NCBI GenBank assembly: GCA_903837525.1 | Contig: CAILUU010000054.1 | Span: forward strand, 18,933-82,932 | DNA from: an uncultured Bacteroidota bacterium | GTDB taxonomy: Bacteria > Bacteroidota > Bacteroidia > Chitinophagales > Chitinophagaceae | DNA: 64,000 nucleotides | Direction of reading: 5' to 3' | Shown: positions 26,520-36,035 of the stretch, piece by piece | Layout of the letters: the number at the start of each line of letters is the position of its first letter | Numbering within the stretch: the stretch's first letter is position 1 | Made by a program: the position numbers and the translations under genes | Notes under the pieces: model-generated | Told to the model about the DNA's origin: nothing | The model's input: the letters and a program-made list of their open reading frames with translations, nothing else | The model's database searches: none

Positions 26520-27326
26520 ATGAAAAAAGTAAGCATAGTTTTATTTCTTGCAACTCTTTTTTTTGCATGTAGTAAAAATGCAGTTACAGGTCGTAAGCAG
26601 CTTAAATTATTTCCCGAAAGTGTTTTACAAGATCAGGCTTTAACTGAGTACCGTAGTTTTTTAAGTACCAATAAAGTATTAAGCGAAAACGTAAATAAAG
26701 ATGCTGTAATGGTTCGTAGGGTAGGGCTTAGAATATCTAAGTGTATTACAGATTATTACACGGCTAAAGGCTTAGGAAAAGAATTAGAAAACTATAAATG
26801 GGAGTTTAAATTGGTAGATAATAAAGAAGTTAATGCATGGTGTATGCCCGGCGGAAAAGTGGTTGTGTACACAGGTTTATTGGCAGTTACACAAAATGAA
26901 GCTGCTTTAGCTGTTGTAATGGGGCACGAAATTACACATGCAGTTGCACATCATGGAAACGAAAGAATTAGCCAAGTTGCCATAGCAGAGGGCTTTGAGG
27001 TTGCAGGTAATATTTTTACTAGTGGTAATCAAAAGGCAAACCGACTTTTTAACAATATTTTTGCCCCAGCAGCACAAGTGGGTGTTTTATTACCAAACTC
27101 TAGAAAACAAGAATTGGAGGCAGATCGCTATGGATTAAATTTTGCCGCCATGTCTGGTTACAATCCAAATGAAGCTATTCCCTTTTGGAAAAGAATGAGC
27201 CAAGCTGGTGGGCAAAAACCTCTAGAATTTTTAGCTACTCACCCAAGCGATGATAGAAGAATTGCAGAATTACAACGATTTATGCCAGAAGCATTAAGTT
27301 ATTACAAACCAATTGGATCTAGATAA
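26520..27326 (+). CDS. M48-family metalloprotease lipoprotein (LoiP/BepA-like)
   Basis: A predicted lipoprotein (KKVSIVLFLATLFFACSKN) carrying a peptidase M48 domain. The zinc motif HEITHAVAHH has His136, Glu137 and His140; the third ligand is probably the Glu in QELEADRYGL. It ends with THPSDDRRIAEL, usual in these proteins. Periplasmic M48 proteins such as BepA and LoiP take part in outer-membrane protein quality control, so a role in envelope maintenance is inferred. The start is the ATG at 26520; an upstream TTG in frame would spoil the signal peptide. Monocistronic, ending at a strong hairpin. Confidence 0.92.
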   Translation: MKKVSIVLFLATLFFACSKNAVTGRKQLKLFPESVLQDQALTEYRSFLSTNKVLSENVNKDAVMVRRVGLRISKCITDYYTAKGLGKELENYKWEFKLVDNKEVNAWCMPGGKVVVYTGLLAVTQNEAALAVVMGHEITHAVAHHGNERISQVAIAEGFEVAGNIFTSGNQKANRLFNNIFAPAAQVGVLLPNSRKQELEADRYGLNFAAMSGYNPNEAIPFWKRMSQAGGQKPLEFLATHPSDDRRIAELQRFMPEALSYYKPIGSR

Positions 27327-27346
27327 ACATATTATAACTTAATAGT

Positions 27347-27380
27347 AAACCAGTACAATTTAAAGCTGTACTGGTTTTTG
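27347..27380 (+). terminator. terminator of the M48 protease gene
   Basis: A perfect 11-base stem AAACCAGTACA (27347-27357) / TGTACTGGTTT (27367-27377) with a nine-base loop, continuing into T residues. Confidence 0.9.
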
Positions 27381-27406
27381 ATTAAGAAAAATGACCTTTC
27401 ACAGGG

Positions 27407-27441
27407 ATATTTCAATAAAATTTGTAATTTTATTGAAATAT
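27407..27441. repeat. perfect 16-bp hairpin palindrome
   Basis: Arms 27407-27422 and 27426-27441 are exact reverse complements with a TGT loop, on either strand a 16-base-pair stem. It is A/T-only apart from one C/G pair and has no T tract after it. It lies between the M48 terminator and the broken YdeI-type gene, about 105 bases before its ATG. Confidence 0.9.
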
Positions 27442-27545
27442 GTACTAAATAGATATTTATTATCCTTTTCCAACGTTAAAACCTAGCTAGTCTAGTATAA
27501 AATATACGTTAGCTAATGATTCGTTTTTAACCTAACTAAATACTT

Positions 27546-28229
27546 ATGGCGCTTTTAACTGTATTGGAAAAACTGCAATTAAAAGAAGAGAAAAATGTGC
27601 TAATTCAAGGATTACCATCTTCTATAGAAAAGCAGTTTGTAAAATTATCTTTTGCAAAAAATGTTACTCCTTTATTAAAAAGTAAAAAAATTGATTTTGC
27701 CTTAGTTTTTGCTATAAATCAAAAGCAATTAAAAGATATTTTAGTAGATGTTTTGCCAGCCTTACAAAAAGATGCAAAAATGTGGATTGCTTACCCTAAA
27801 GTAACCAGTAAAATTGTTAGTGATTTAAGCAGAGATGCCGATTGGGAATGTATTACCAAAATGGGGTTTGAAACTGTACGTGCTATTGCCTTAGATACCA
27901 TATGGACCGCATTACGATTTAAAAAACCAGACACAAAAAAATAAAAAAAAGAAAATTTTTCTTCATCAAATTCTGCTCCTGGTATCGATTTTGAAAAACG
28001 AATCCTAGAAATTCCTGGTGAGCTACAAGTTTTACTTAATAAAAATAAGACAGCCCTTAATACTTTCAACGCCTTATCCTTTTCACATAAAAAAGAATAT
28101 GTAGAATGGATTTTAAGTGCCAAAAAAGCAGAAACAAAAACTAAACCTTTGTATACTACGTTAGAGAAATTAGCAGAAGGAAAGAAAACGTTTGGACAAC
28201 GCTATTTACCTGAAAATAACAGTACCTAA
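27546..28229 (+). pseudogene. YdeI/OmpD-associated family gene interrupted by an in-frame stop
   Basis: The first part (27546-27944, 132 residues, ALLTVLEKLQLKEEKNVLIQ...) ends at a TAA inside an A-rich run. The same frame then continues without another stop to 28229, giving GIDFEKRILEIPGELQVLL, FNALSFSHKKEYVEWIL and TLEKLAEGKK. This is the C-terminal YdeI-type domain that, from family knowledge, is normally fused to such an N-terminus in Bacteroidota. A single AAA-to-TAA change would explain the break. The N-terminal fragment may still be translated. The 3' end overlaps the convergent dnaG 3' end by 24 bases, as an intact gene would. Confidence 0.75.
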
Positions 28230-30149
28230 CTGCTTTGTTAATTCCATTTCTACTTGTTTTAAATGTTGATGGGTTTGCAAACAAATCATTTGCTCATCAT
28301 TACCAATTGCTTTTTCAAGTTCAAGTTGGTTTTCATCAATTAGGCGTTTTATTTTACGCAATTTTAAATAGTTGAGCGTACTAAACACTTCTTCTTTAAA
28401 TAAATCTTCTCTTGTAGGTATGTGGCCCTCAAAATGTGCAGACCAATTTGGACTAATTTCATAATTAAAGTCCATAATACTTACGGCTAATGTACTTAGT
28501 TCAACATCATCGTGGTATAAAAAGTTTTTTGTAGTAGGTTCTATGCCGTTATCGTACCAAATTTTGTAGGTATCTAAAAGTCGAACTAAATTTTTATTAT
28601 CAATTAAATCTGATAATTGATTTTCTGCAATTTCTGCAAACATATACTTGGCAACTGTTTCTTCATCGTTCCAGGGTTTATTCCCAAACTCCAATAAGCT
28701 TCTAACCATAGCCCTTTCATGTTGCTCATCTTTACTTAGTAATAGAGCGGCATCGTTATCAATTTGTAAAGCATTATCAACAGCTTCGTTTAAAAATTCT
28801 TGATTTCGGGAAGCTTTTGTTTCATCTTTATAAACCTTTTCTTTTATGTGCTTATTTACAAGTGCAATTAAGCCACTTTCTTCAATTTTTAAAATTTCGG
28901 CGCTTTGCTTTATATAGGCTTGTTGTTTACTAAAATCTTCTAGCTTATTTATTTTTGCAATGGTTTCGGCAATTTGATTAATGACCAACGATTTTTTGTT
29001 GTTATCATTACCCGCTTCAGCTAAAGCTATATTTAATTGAAAAAGAATAACATCTTTTTTATTAGTAGCAATAAAAGTAGTAAAGGCAGAAGAACCTACT
29101 TTGTTTACATAACTATCTGGGTCTTCGCCATCTGGTATTAAAACCAACTGCACATTTAAACCTTCTTCCAACGCCAAATCTAAACCACGTAAAGCTGCTT
29201 TAACACCAGCATTATCGCCATCGTATATAATGGTAAGGTTGTTGGTGTATTTTTTTATTAATCGAAGTTGATCGGGAGTTAAAGCCGTACCACCACTTGC
29301 TACCACATTTTCTATACCAGCTTGGTGTAAACTAACTACATCGGTATAACCTTCTACCAGCAAGCATTCATCAGCCTTGTCAATAGGCTGCCTTGCAAAG
29401 TAACTGCCATACAATACTTTACTTTTTACATAAATTTCGTTTTCGGGTGTATTTATGTATTTGGGAGCTTTGTCATTTTTTTTTATAATTCTTGCTCCAA
29501 AACCTAACACTTTGCCGCTTTGGTTATGTATAGGAAAAATGATACGGCCTCGGTAATTGTCGTTCAAAACACCTTCTCGGTTATTTACTAAACCCGATTT
29601 TAATAAGTATTCCTGATTGTATTGTGCTGCTAAGGCAGCTTTTGAAAATGTATCTTTTGCTTCGGGATTATACCCCAATTGAAATTTTTTTATCGTATCT
29701 TCTCTAAAGCCTCTTTGTTTTAAATAGCTGAGTGCAATGTCTTGCCCCTCATCGGTTTCAAAGAGTTGGGTGCTAAAAAATTGTTGTGCAAAATTATTAA
29801 TGATGTAAAGGCTATCGGCAGCTTGTTGTTGTTGTTTATATTCTGGGCTAGTTTCGGTTTCTTCAATTTCTACGCCATATTTATTGGCTAACCAGCGTAG
29901 TGCTTCAACATAACTATATTTTTCAGCTTCCATTAAAAAGCTAATACTGTTGCCGCTTCTTCCACAGCCAAAGCATTTATAAATTTCTTTAGCTGGCGAA
30001 ATGGTAAAAGAGGGGCTTTTTTCGTTATGAAATGGGCATAAACCTAAATAGTTTGCACCTCTTTTTTTAAGTTTTACAAACGTGCCTATAATATCAATAA
30101 TATCTACTCGGCTTAAAATTTGTTGTATGGTATTTTGCGCAATAATCAA
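28206..30149 (-). CDS. dnaG: DNA primase
   Basis: Synthesises RNA primers for replication. It has 647 residues. The zinc-binding domain has Cys38, His41, Cys59 and Cys62 (LCPFHNEKSPSF, YKCFGCG). The RNA polymerase core lies about 120-260, and the Toprim domain carries LLVEGYTDVVSL (about 264) and the metal-binding IIYDGDNAGVKA. The C-terminal part (about 430-647) is the helicase-binding region and is divergent, as usual. The start fits the family (IIAQNTIQQILSRVDIIDII). Its 3' end overlaps the tail of the convergent YdeI-type pseudogene. Confidence 0.97.
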   Translation of the reverse strand: MIIAQNTIQQILSRVDIIDIIGTFVKLKKRGANYLGLCPFHNEKSPSFTISPAKEIYKCFGCGRSGNSISFLMEAEKYSYVEALRWLANKYGVEIEETETSPEYKQQQQAADSLYIINNFAQQFFSTQLFETDEGQDIALSYLKQRGFREDTIKKFQLGYNPEAKDTFSKAALAAQYNQEYLLKSGLVNNREGVLNDNYRGRIIFPIHNQSGKVLGFGARIIKKNDKAPKYINTPENEIYVKSKVLYGSYFARQPIDKADECLLVEGYTDVVSLHQAGIENVVASGGTALTPDQLRLIKKYTNNLTIIYDGDNAGVKAALRGLDLALEEGLNVQLVLIPDGEDPDSYVNKVGSSAFTTFIATNKKDVILFQLNIALAEAGNDNNKKSLVINQIAETIAKINKLEDFSKQQAYIKQSAEILKIEESGLIALVNKHIKEKVYKDETKASRNQEFLNEAVDNALQIDNDAALLLSKDEQHERAMVRSLLEFGNKPWNDEETVAKYMFAEIAENQLSDLIDNKNLVRLLDTYKIWYDNGIEPTTKNFLYHDDVELSTLAVSIMDFNYEISPNWSAHFEGHIPTREDLFKEEVFSTLNYLKLRKIKRLIDENQLELEKAIGNDEQMICLQTHQHLKQVEMELTKQLGTVIFR

Positions 30150-30323
30150 TCCAAAAAAATTGAGGCTGTAAATTAAGGCTTCTTTTTTAAAGAAAATAAA
30201 TTTCTGTTAGAGTATATACTATACTTAATTTTTAGAAAAAATGGCTTGTTTTATGAAAAAGTATTCAAAAATCCTTTTGTATATTTAATTAAGGAATATC
30301 TTTAACAATAAAATTTTACAAGA

Positions 30324-31574
30324 ATGAAAAAAAATTTATGTTTTATTGCATTAGCTTTTTTAAGCAATATAGTAATTGGACAAACTTTAGATGATCTACG
30401 AAAGCTTGTTATACTTGGCAAAAATGCTGATGCAAAAAAGGCTATTGATGTATTATTGGCTGATCCAAAAAATGCAACTAAGGCTGATGTTTGGTATTAT
30501 AAAGGTGTTATTTACAATGAAGTTGCAAAAAGTGATGCAACTGCTGGCCTTTGCAGTAATTGTAGACTTGAAGCTTTTGAAGCATTTAAAAAATACCAAG
30601 TTTTAGATGTTAAAAATACCTTGATGAATGAAGAGCAGAATGTACGCTTATTTGATATTTATAACGGTTTTTTTGATAATGGAGCAAAAAAATACAATGC
30701 TAAAGACTATGAAGGGGCATATGAATATTTTAAGAATACTGCACTAGTTTCAGATTATATTACTAGTAAAGGGTTTAGTTATAATGGCTTTAAGTTTCCG
30801 GCTTTAGATACCTCACTTACCCAGAATACTGCCCTGGCAGCAAGATTAGCAAATAAAGATGATTTAGCTGCTGTGTACTACGAAAAATTAGTTGCTATTA
30901 ATATGCAAGGTGAAAATGATCTAGAAATGTATCAGTTTTTAATTGAACACTATATTAAAACAAAAAACAAACCTGCATTTGATGCTGTTATAGCCAAGGC
31001 TAAAAACTTTTACCCAAAAAATGAATATTGGACAGAGGTAGAGCTTGAGCAAGTTGATAAAAAAGATAAAATTGCATTATTTGCTAAATACGAAGAAATA
31101 CTTGCAGTAAACAAATCGAATTATCTATTATCGTATAATTACAGTGTTGAATTGTTTAATTATGTATACATTAGTGATCCAAAGCCTAGCGATTTTACTT
31201 CAGCTAGAGGTAAATTAGTTAATGCTATAAAAAGTGCAATTGAACTTAAAAATACCCCAGATGCTAATTTATTAATGGCAAAAAGTATTTACAATGATAC
31301 CTATGATGCACAAGAAGAATATAATAAAGTAAAAGGAGCAAAGCCAGCTGATATAAAGCTGAGGGCAGATAAAAAAGCAATTATGATTAAAATGGCAGAC
31401 GAATGCATTTTATACTCCGACGTTGCTATTGCAGAATTTCTTAAAATGCCTAAATTAAAACCTTCAGAAAAAGGAAATTTAAAAAGTTGTTACAATTTAC
31501 AAGAGAGTATGTATAGCTTGAAAGGAAATGTAGCAAAATCTAATGAAGTAAAAAATAAAAGCGAAGCTCTATAA
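30324..31574 (+). CDS. secreted TPR-repeat protein
   Basis: A 416-residue exported protein (signal peptide KKNLCFIALAFLSNIVIG, cleavage near QT). The helical repeats look like tetratricopeptide repeats: LGKNADAKKAIDVLLAD, ADVWYYKGVIYNEVAK, AKDYEGAYEYFKNTALVS, and LAAVYYEKLVAINMQG. No enzymatic motif is seen, so a scaffold or lipoprotein-assembly role in the periplasm is only a guess. Monocistronic, with a strong bidirectional terminator after it. Confidence 0.75.
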   Translation: MKKNLCFIALAFLSNIVIGQTLDDLRKLVILGKNADAKKAIDVLLADPKNATKADVWYYKGVIYNEVAKSDATAGLCSNCRLEAFEAFKKYQVLDVKNTLMNEEQNVRLFDIYNGFFDNGAKKYNAKDYEGAYEYFKNTALVSDYITSKGFSYNGFKFPALDTSLTQNTALAARLANKDDLAAVYYEKLVAINMQGENDLEMYQFLIEHYIKTKNKPAFDAVIAKAKNFYPKNEYWTEVELEQVDKKDKIALFAKYEEILAVNKSNYLLSYNYSVELFNYVYISDPKPSDFTSARGKLVNAIKSAIELKNTPDANLLMAKSIYNDTYDAQEEYNKVKGAKPADIKLRADKKAIMIKMADECILYSDVAIAEFLKMPKLKPSEKGNLKSCYNLQESMYSLKGNVAKSNEVKNKSEAL

Positions 31575-31590
31575 TTATAAAATATAAATA

Positions 31591-31624
31591 AAAAACCTCC
31601 TGAAAAATTCAGGAGGTTTTTTAT
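31591..31624. terminator. bidirectional terminator between TPR gene and GLPGLI-like gene
   Basis: A 14-base stem (AAAAACCTCCTGAA, 31591-31604) with an AAA loop and T-rich tails on either strand serves both converging genes. Confidence 0.92.
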
Positions 31625-31627
31625 TTA

Positions 31628-32473
31628 TTATCCGCCTACTCTAATTTGAAAAGTACCTCTACCACCACCCATTTGTTGCATATCTTTCATCGCTTTTAAT
31701 TCAACATCTTTTGGAATATCAAATTCCTTATCTTTTACTTCTTTCTCAATATCAATTTTCGTTACTTCTACTATCATTTTTCTACTACGGTTCATCATTG
31801 TTTCGTACTGCATAGGAAATCCGTTTAATTTTTCTAATCCTGCTACCTGTGTAGCTCTTCCACCAAAGCCAGCTATGCCGCCTGTTGAAGTAACACCTTG
31901 CACTTTAAAATCAGGACAATACCAAACCATATTACTATCTGTTTTATTTTTTCTGGTTGTAATAAGTATCGCTTTTTTACATAGCATACCCGCAATCTTT
32001 TTCGATTCGTCTATATAAACAATGTCTGTGGTGGGAGTGACAATACTCTCTGCAACTTGTCCATTTTCTCTTCTGCTTTGCATTAGGCTATCCATTTGTT
32101 TACGCATTTTTTCTTGATCTTCATCTGTAGCATAAAAACCTGTTATACTACCATTCATTTGCATAAGCGTAGTCGTTATTTTTTTATCGTTATCTCTTAT
32201 GGTTGTTGTAATATTTATCTCATTATTAATAACAGATTTAACCAAATTATTTTTTATTTGGGTAATCGACTTTGTTTCACCATCGCCTCCAAACCGCATT
32301 ATTCGTACTTCTGCACCCTCTGCAGAAGGTGGGGGTGGGGCAACTGTATAATCATCTTCCTCTAGAGATACAATAGTTGTTTTTGTGGTAATAGTAGCCT
32401 GTGAAATTGTTTTTTGCTGGGCAAATACAACAGTAGTACAAAGTGCTAAAAGGGTTAATGTTATATATTTCAT
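31628..32473 (-). CDS. secreted GLPGLI/DUF4412-like protein
   Basis: A 281-residue protein with a clear signal peptide (KYITLTLLALCTTVVFAQ). The central part has KKIAGMLCKKAILITT, VWYCPDF and GLEKLNGFPMQYE. This pattern recalls the GLPGLI and DUF4412 families of Bacteroidota, where a 'G-KC-KA' strand, a 'VWY' strand and a GL-G-P element recur. It has a Pro-rich patch after residue 46 and a Gly-rich end. The function of the families is unknown; a periplasmic lipid-binding-type fold is often suggested. No operon partner is visible. Confidence 0.55.
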   Translation of the reverse strand: MKYITLTLLALCTTVVFAQQKTISQATITTKTTIVSLEEDDYTVAPPPPSAEGAEVRIMRFGGDGETKSITQIKNNLVKSVINNEINITTTIRDNDKKITTTLMQMNGSITGFYATDEDQEKMRKQMDSLMQSRRENGQVAESIVTPTTDIVYIDESKKIAGMLCKKAILITTRKNKTDSNMVWYCPDFKVQGVTSTGGIAGFGGRATQVAGLEKLNGFPMQYETMMNRSRKMIVEVTKIDIEKEVKDKEFDIPKDVELKAMKDMQQMGGGRGTFQIRVGG

Positions 32474-32655
32474 CTTAATAATTTTTGTAAATATACGAAG
32501 TCATTCGTAAAAATAAAATAGGGGTAATATTTTTTTAAATTTTTTAACGGAAGTTATGCTGCTTAAAGACTTTAAACATTTAAAAAATGTTATTAACCTA
32601 GATAAGGGGGGTGATTTCTAATATTCGTACCTTGCACACTCTTAAAAAAAGCAAC

Positions 32656-33834
32656 ATGAAAGAAGTTTATATTATAGCTGCGGTACGTACACCATTGGGT
32701 AGTTTTGGAGGATCGTTAAAACAATTTACTGCTACACAATTAGGTGCAGTTGCTATAAAAGGCGCCATTGCAAAAGCCGGTGTTGCACCAGAGCTTGTAA
32801 ATGATGTGTTGATGGGTAGTGTGTTACAGGCTAATCTTGGCCAAGCACCTGCAAGGCAAGCAGCAAAATTTGCCGGTTTACCCAACGAAGTAAATTGTAC
32901 AACCATAAACAAAGTATGTGCTAGTGGTATGAAGGCTATTGCACAAGCTGCTCAAAGTATATTGCTAGGAGATGCTGATATTGTTGTTGCTGGTGGAATG
33001 GAAAGTATGAGTAATGTTCCTTTTTATACAGATGCAATGCGTTGGGGAAATAAATACGGTAATACCACTTTTATTGACGGTTTAGCAAAAGACGGCCTAA
33101 CCGATGTGTATGATGGAAAGGCTATGGGTAATGCAGCAGAACTTTGTGCAACAACTTGTAAGGTTACCAGACAAGAGCAAGATGCATTTGCAATAGAGAG
33201 TTATAAACGAAGCCAAGCAGCAATAAGCCAAGGTAAGTTTGAGAATGAAATTGTGCCCGTAGAAATTCCGCAACGCAAAGGCGACCCTATTTTATTTACA
33301 AAAGATGAAGAACCTTTTAATGTAAAATTTGATAAAATACCTGAGCTTAAAGGAGCTTTTGTAAAAGAGGGTACCGTAACTGCAGCCAATGCTAGTACAA
33401 TGAATGATGGTGCTGCTGCACTTGTTTTAATGAGCAAAGAAAAAGCAGATGAATTAGGTTTAAAACCAATTGCAAAAGTTATAGGTTATGCCGATGCAGA
33501 GCAAGCTCCAGAATGGTTTACAACAACTCCTGCATTGGCTGTACCAAAAGCAGTGGCTAAAGCTGGATTAACCATGGAAGATATTAGCTACTGGGAATTA
33601 AACGAAGCGTTTAGTGTAGTAGGTATTGAAAATAGTCGCCGGTTGAAACTAGACCCAAGTAAAGTAAATGTAAATGGTGGTGCAGTTTCGTTAGGGCATC
33701 CGTTGGGCTGTAGTGGTGCAAGAATTATTGTAACACTTATAAATGTATTAAAACAAAATAACGCTAAATACGGTGCTGCTGGTATTTGTAACGGCGGGGG
33801 AGGTGCTAGTGCAATGGTTATTGAGAATGTGTAG
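32656..33834 (+). CDS. acetyl-CoA C-acetyltransferase (thiolase)
   Basis: A biosynthetic/degradative type II thiolase of 392 residues. The catalytic triad sits at the canonical positions: Cys88 in INKVCASGM, His348 in VSLGHPLGCSG, and Cys378 in GICNGGGGAS. It joins or splits acetoacetyl-CoA and acetyl-CoA; the preferred direction cannot be told without neighbours from fatty-acid or ketone metabolism, and none are present. The ATG at 32656 (KEVYIIAAVRTPLG) is the family start; an upstream in-frame GTG at 32611 would add 15 unlikely residues. Confidence 0.95.
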   Translation: MKEVYIIAAVRTPLGSFGGSLKQFTATQLGAVAIKGAIAKAGVAPELVNDVLMGSVLQANLGQAPARQAAKFAGLPNEVNCTTINKVCASGMKAIAQAAQSILLGDADIVVAGGMESMSNVPFYTDAMRWGNKYGNTTFIDGLAKDGLTDVYDGKAMGNAAELCATTCKVTRQEQDAFAIESYKRSQAAISQGKFENEIVPVEIPQRKGDPILFTKDEEPFNVKFDKIPELKGAFVKEGTVTAANASTMNDGAAALVLMSKEKADELGLKPIAKVIGYADAEQAPEWFTTTPALAVPKAVAKAGLTMEDISYWELNEAFSVVGIENSRRLKLDPSKVNVNGGAVSLGHPLGCSGARIIVTLINVLKQNNAKYGAAGICNGGGGASAMVIENV

Positions 33835-33924
33835 AGTGTTTACATTTCAATGGTAATGTTAATTTTGGTGTAAAGGCAATGTACTGCTCTTCACGCAAAC
33901 AGCTATCTTTAATTTGTATATTCG

Positions 33925-35898
33925 CTATACCATCTTCTCCTCCAACTCCATTACTTTTTCAAAAACTGTTTCATACTCACCATTTAAAATTGTGAGCTCT
34001 AAAACAGCATCATTATAAGCTTTTTCGGCCACAACAAATTTTGTTCTGTCGGCCAAAATATCGGGTTGCCCTAGCTTGGTTTCTAAATCGGCTTTTGTTT
34101 TAGATACAACTGCAATTATATCTTCTAATTGTGCAAAACGGTTTTTATGTTTTTGCAGTTCTTTTTTAAGTTCTTTATCTATGGGTTGTAAAGTTTGCTG
34201 TTTGGGATTTACTGGAGCTATAGCTTCTATGTTTTTTTCAACTCTTTCAACCTTTTCAACTTTTTCAACTTTCTTGTCACCCACAGCTACATTCGCCGCT
34301 TGTCTTTCTTTCCATTCCATCCATTCATCATAACCACCATTAAATTCTTTTATCTCGTAGTTATCTATTTCCCAAATTTTATTAGCAGTTTTACTAACAA
34401 AATAACGATCATGGCTAACTAAAATAAAACTGCCTTCGTATTTATTTAATGCTTCTACCAATAACTCTACTGAGTGCATATCTAAGTGATTGGTAGGCTC
34501 ATCTAGTAATAAAAAGTTTGCTTTACTAACAATAGTTTTAGCTAGTGCTACTCTGGCTTTTTCGCCACCACTTAGTACTTTAATTTTTTTATCAATATCA
34601 TCTCCACCAAATAAAAAACAACCCATTAATGTTCTAAGCTCTAAAGTAGTTTTACCACTACCAGCTCTTTCCATTTCTTCTAAAATAGGGTTTTCAATAT
34701 TTAAAGCTTCTAATTGGTGCTGTGCATAAAAAGCATCAACTACATTATGTCCCCAAGTACGTTCGCCGCCTTCAAAAGGTTCTACACCAGCTACAATTCT
34801 TAACAACGTACTTTTCCCTTTTCCATTAGCACCAATTAAGGCAATTTTATCGCCACGGCTAATTTCGGCACCCGTATTTTCAACAATTTTTGTAGTGGCA
34901 AAACTTTTACTAATATCTTTTACAGTACATAAAACTTTACCAGGTTGCTTATCAATACTAAAGTTAATTTTTATGTTAGGTCGCTCTAAATTGGTATCTT
35001 CTATTCGTTCAATTTTATCTAGCTTTTTAATAATACTTTGTGCCATGGCAGCTTTGCTGGCTTTTGCTTTAAAGCGTTCTACCACACGTTCTTGTTGGCG
35101 TATATAATCTTGTTGATTTTCGAAAGCACGTTTTTGCATTTCTATACGTACCGCTTTTTCCGTTTGATAATAAGTATAATTGCCACTATAAATGTGCAAT
35201 TCGCCTTGGTAAATTTCTACAATTTTGTTTACCATTCTATCTAAAAAAAATCGGTCATGGCTTACAATTACTACAGATCCTTTGTAATGTATCAGGTATC
35301 TTTCTAACCACTCAATACTAGGTAAATCCAAGTGGTTGGTAGGCTCATCCAGCAATAAAACATCAGGAGCCATTAAAATCATTTTTGCTAATAAAACCCT
35401 CATACGCCAACCTCCACTAAACTCTTTGTAGGGACGGCTTACATCTGCATTACTAAAGCCTAACCCTTGTAAAATTTCTTCTGTTTTATGGTGAACGCTA
35501 TAGCCATCAAGCACATCCATTTCATTTAACAAATCGGCGTACTTAATACCCAATTCATCGGTAGGGTTTGTTTCCAACTCTTTTGCTAAATCTTCCAATT
35601 CTTTTTCAACCTCTAACACTCGTTCAAAAGCACTCATGGCAACTTGTAAAATACTGTCTTCGGTATCAAAACTTAATAAATCTTGATGTAAAAAACCAAT
35701 CGTTGTTTCTCTGCCTTTTTCTACCGTGCCAGCACTAAGCCTGTACTGGCCTACTAAAATTTTTAATAATGTAGATTTTCCGGTACCGTTATAGCCTATA
35801 AGACCAATACGTTCGTTAGGATGAATATGCCAAGTAGCGTTTTCAAAAATTGTACGAGCCCCAAATTCAAACGTTGCATTTTGTAAACCAAGTAACAT
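33925..35898 (-). CDS. ABC-F family ribosome-associated ATPase
   Basis: A soluble protein of 657 residues with two ABC ATPase domains and no membrane part, as in the ABC-F group (EttA, Uup, YdiF/YfmR). The first domain has LIGYNGTGKSTLLK (about 35) and FSGGWRMRVLLAK; the interdomain linker spans about 240-310; the second has LIGANGKGKSTLLR (about 362) and LSGGEKARVALAK. A charged C-terminal coiled coil (about 560-657) resembles Uup/YfmR types. These proteins act on the ribosomal E site in translation or rescue. The KVEKVEKVERVEK stretch is low complexity. Confidence 0.92.
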   Translation of the reverse strand: MLLGLQNATFEFGARTIFENATWHIHPNERIGLIGYNGTGKSTLLKILVGQYRLSAGTVEKGRETTIGFLHQDLLSFDTEDSILQVAMSAFERVLEVEKELEDLAKELETNPTDELGIKYADLLNEMDVLDGYSVHHKTEEILQGLGFSNADVSRPYKEFSGGWRMRVLLAKMILMAPDVLLLDEPTNHLDLPSIEWLERYLIHYKGSVVIVSHDRFFLDRMVNKIVEIYQGELHIYSGNYTYYQTEKAVRIEMQKRAFENQQDYIRQQERVVERFKAKASKAAMAQSIIKKLDKIERIEDTNLERPNIKINFSIDKQPGKVLCTVKDISKSFATTKIVENTGAEISRGDKIALIGANGKGKSTLLRIVAGVEPFEGGERTWGHNVVDAFYAQHQLEALNIENPILEEMERAGSGKTTLELRTLMGCFLFGGDDIDKKIKVLSGGEKARVALAKTIVSKANFLLLDEPTNHLDMHSVELLVEALNKYEGSFILVSHDRYFVSKTANKIWEIDNYEIKEFNGGYDEWMEWKERQAANVAVGDKKVEKVEKVERVEKNIEAIAPVNPKQQTLQPIDKELKKELQKHKNRFAQLEDIIAVVSKTKADLETKLGQPDILADRTKFVVAEKAYNDAVLELTILNGEYETVFEKVMELEEKMV

Positions 35899-35964
35899 TG
35901 TAGTATTTAATATTTTTTAATGTATTATTTTATTTTGACCAATGACAAATGACCAATTTTGCCG

Positions 35965-35972
35965 CAAAAGTA
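35965..35972 (-). promoter_or_regulatory. -7 box of the ABC-F gene
   Basis: Minus strand TACTTTTG matches TAnnTTTG; leader about 62 bases. No clear -33 element. Confidence 0.45.
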
Positions 35973-36012
35973 ACGTAATCGTTAAACTTTAAAAAGGAAT
36001 TACTCTTATTTG

Positions 36013-36020
36013 TATTTTTG
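36013..36020 (+). promoter_or_regulatory. -7 box of the DUF3347 gene
   Basis: TATTTTTG matches TAnnTTTG and lies 15 bases before the ATG at 36036, predicting a leader of about 12 bases. Confidence 0.45.
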
Positions 36021-36035
36021 TGAAAAATTTTACAA

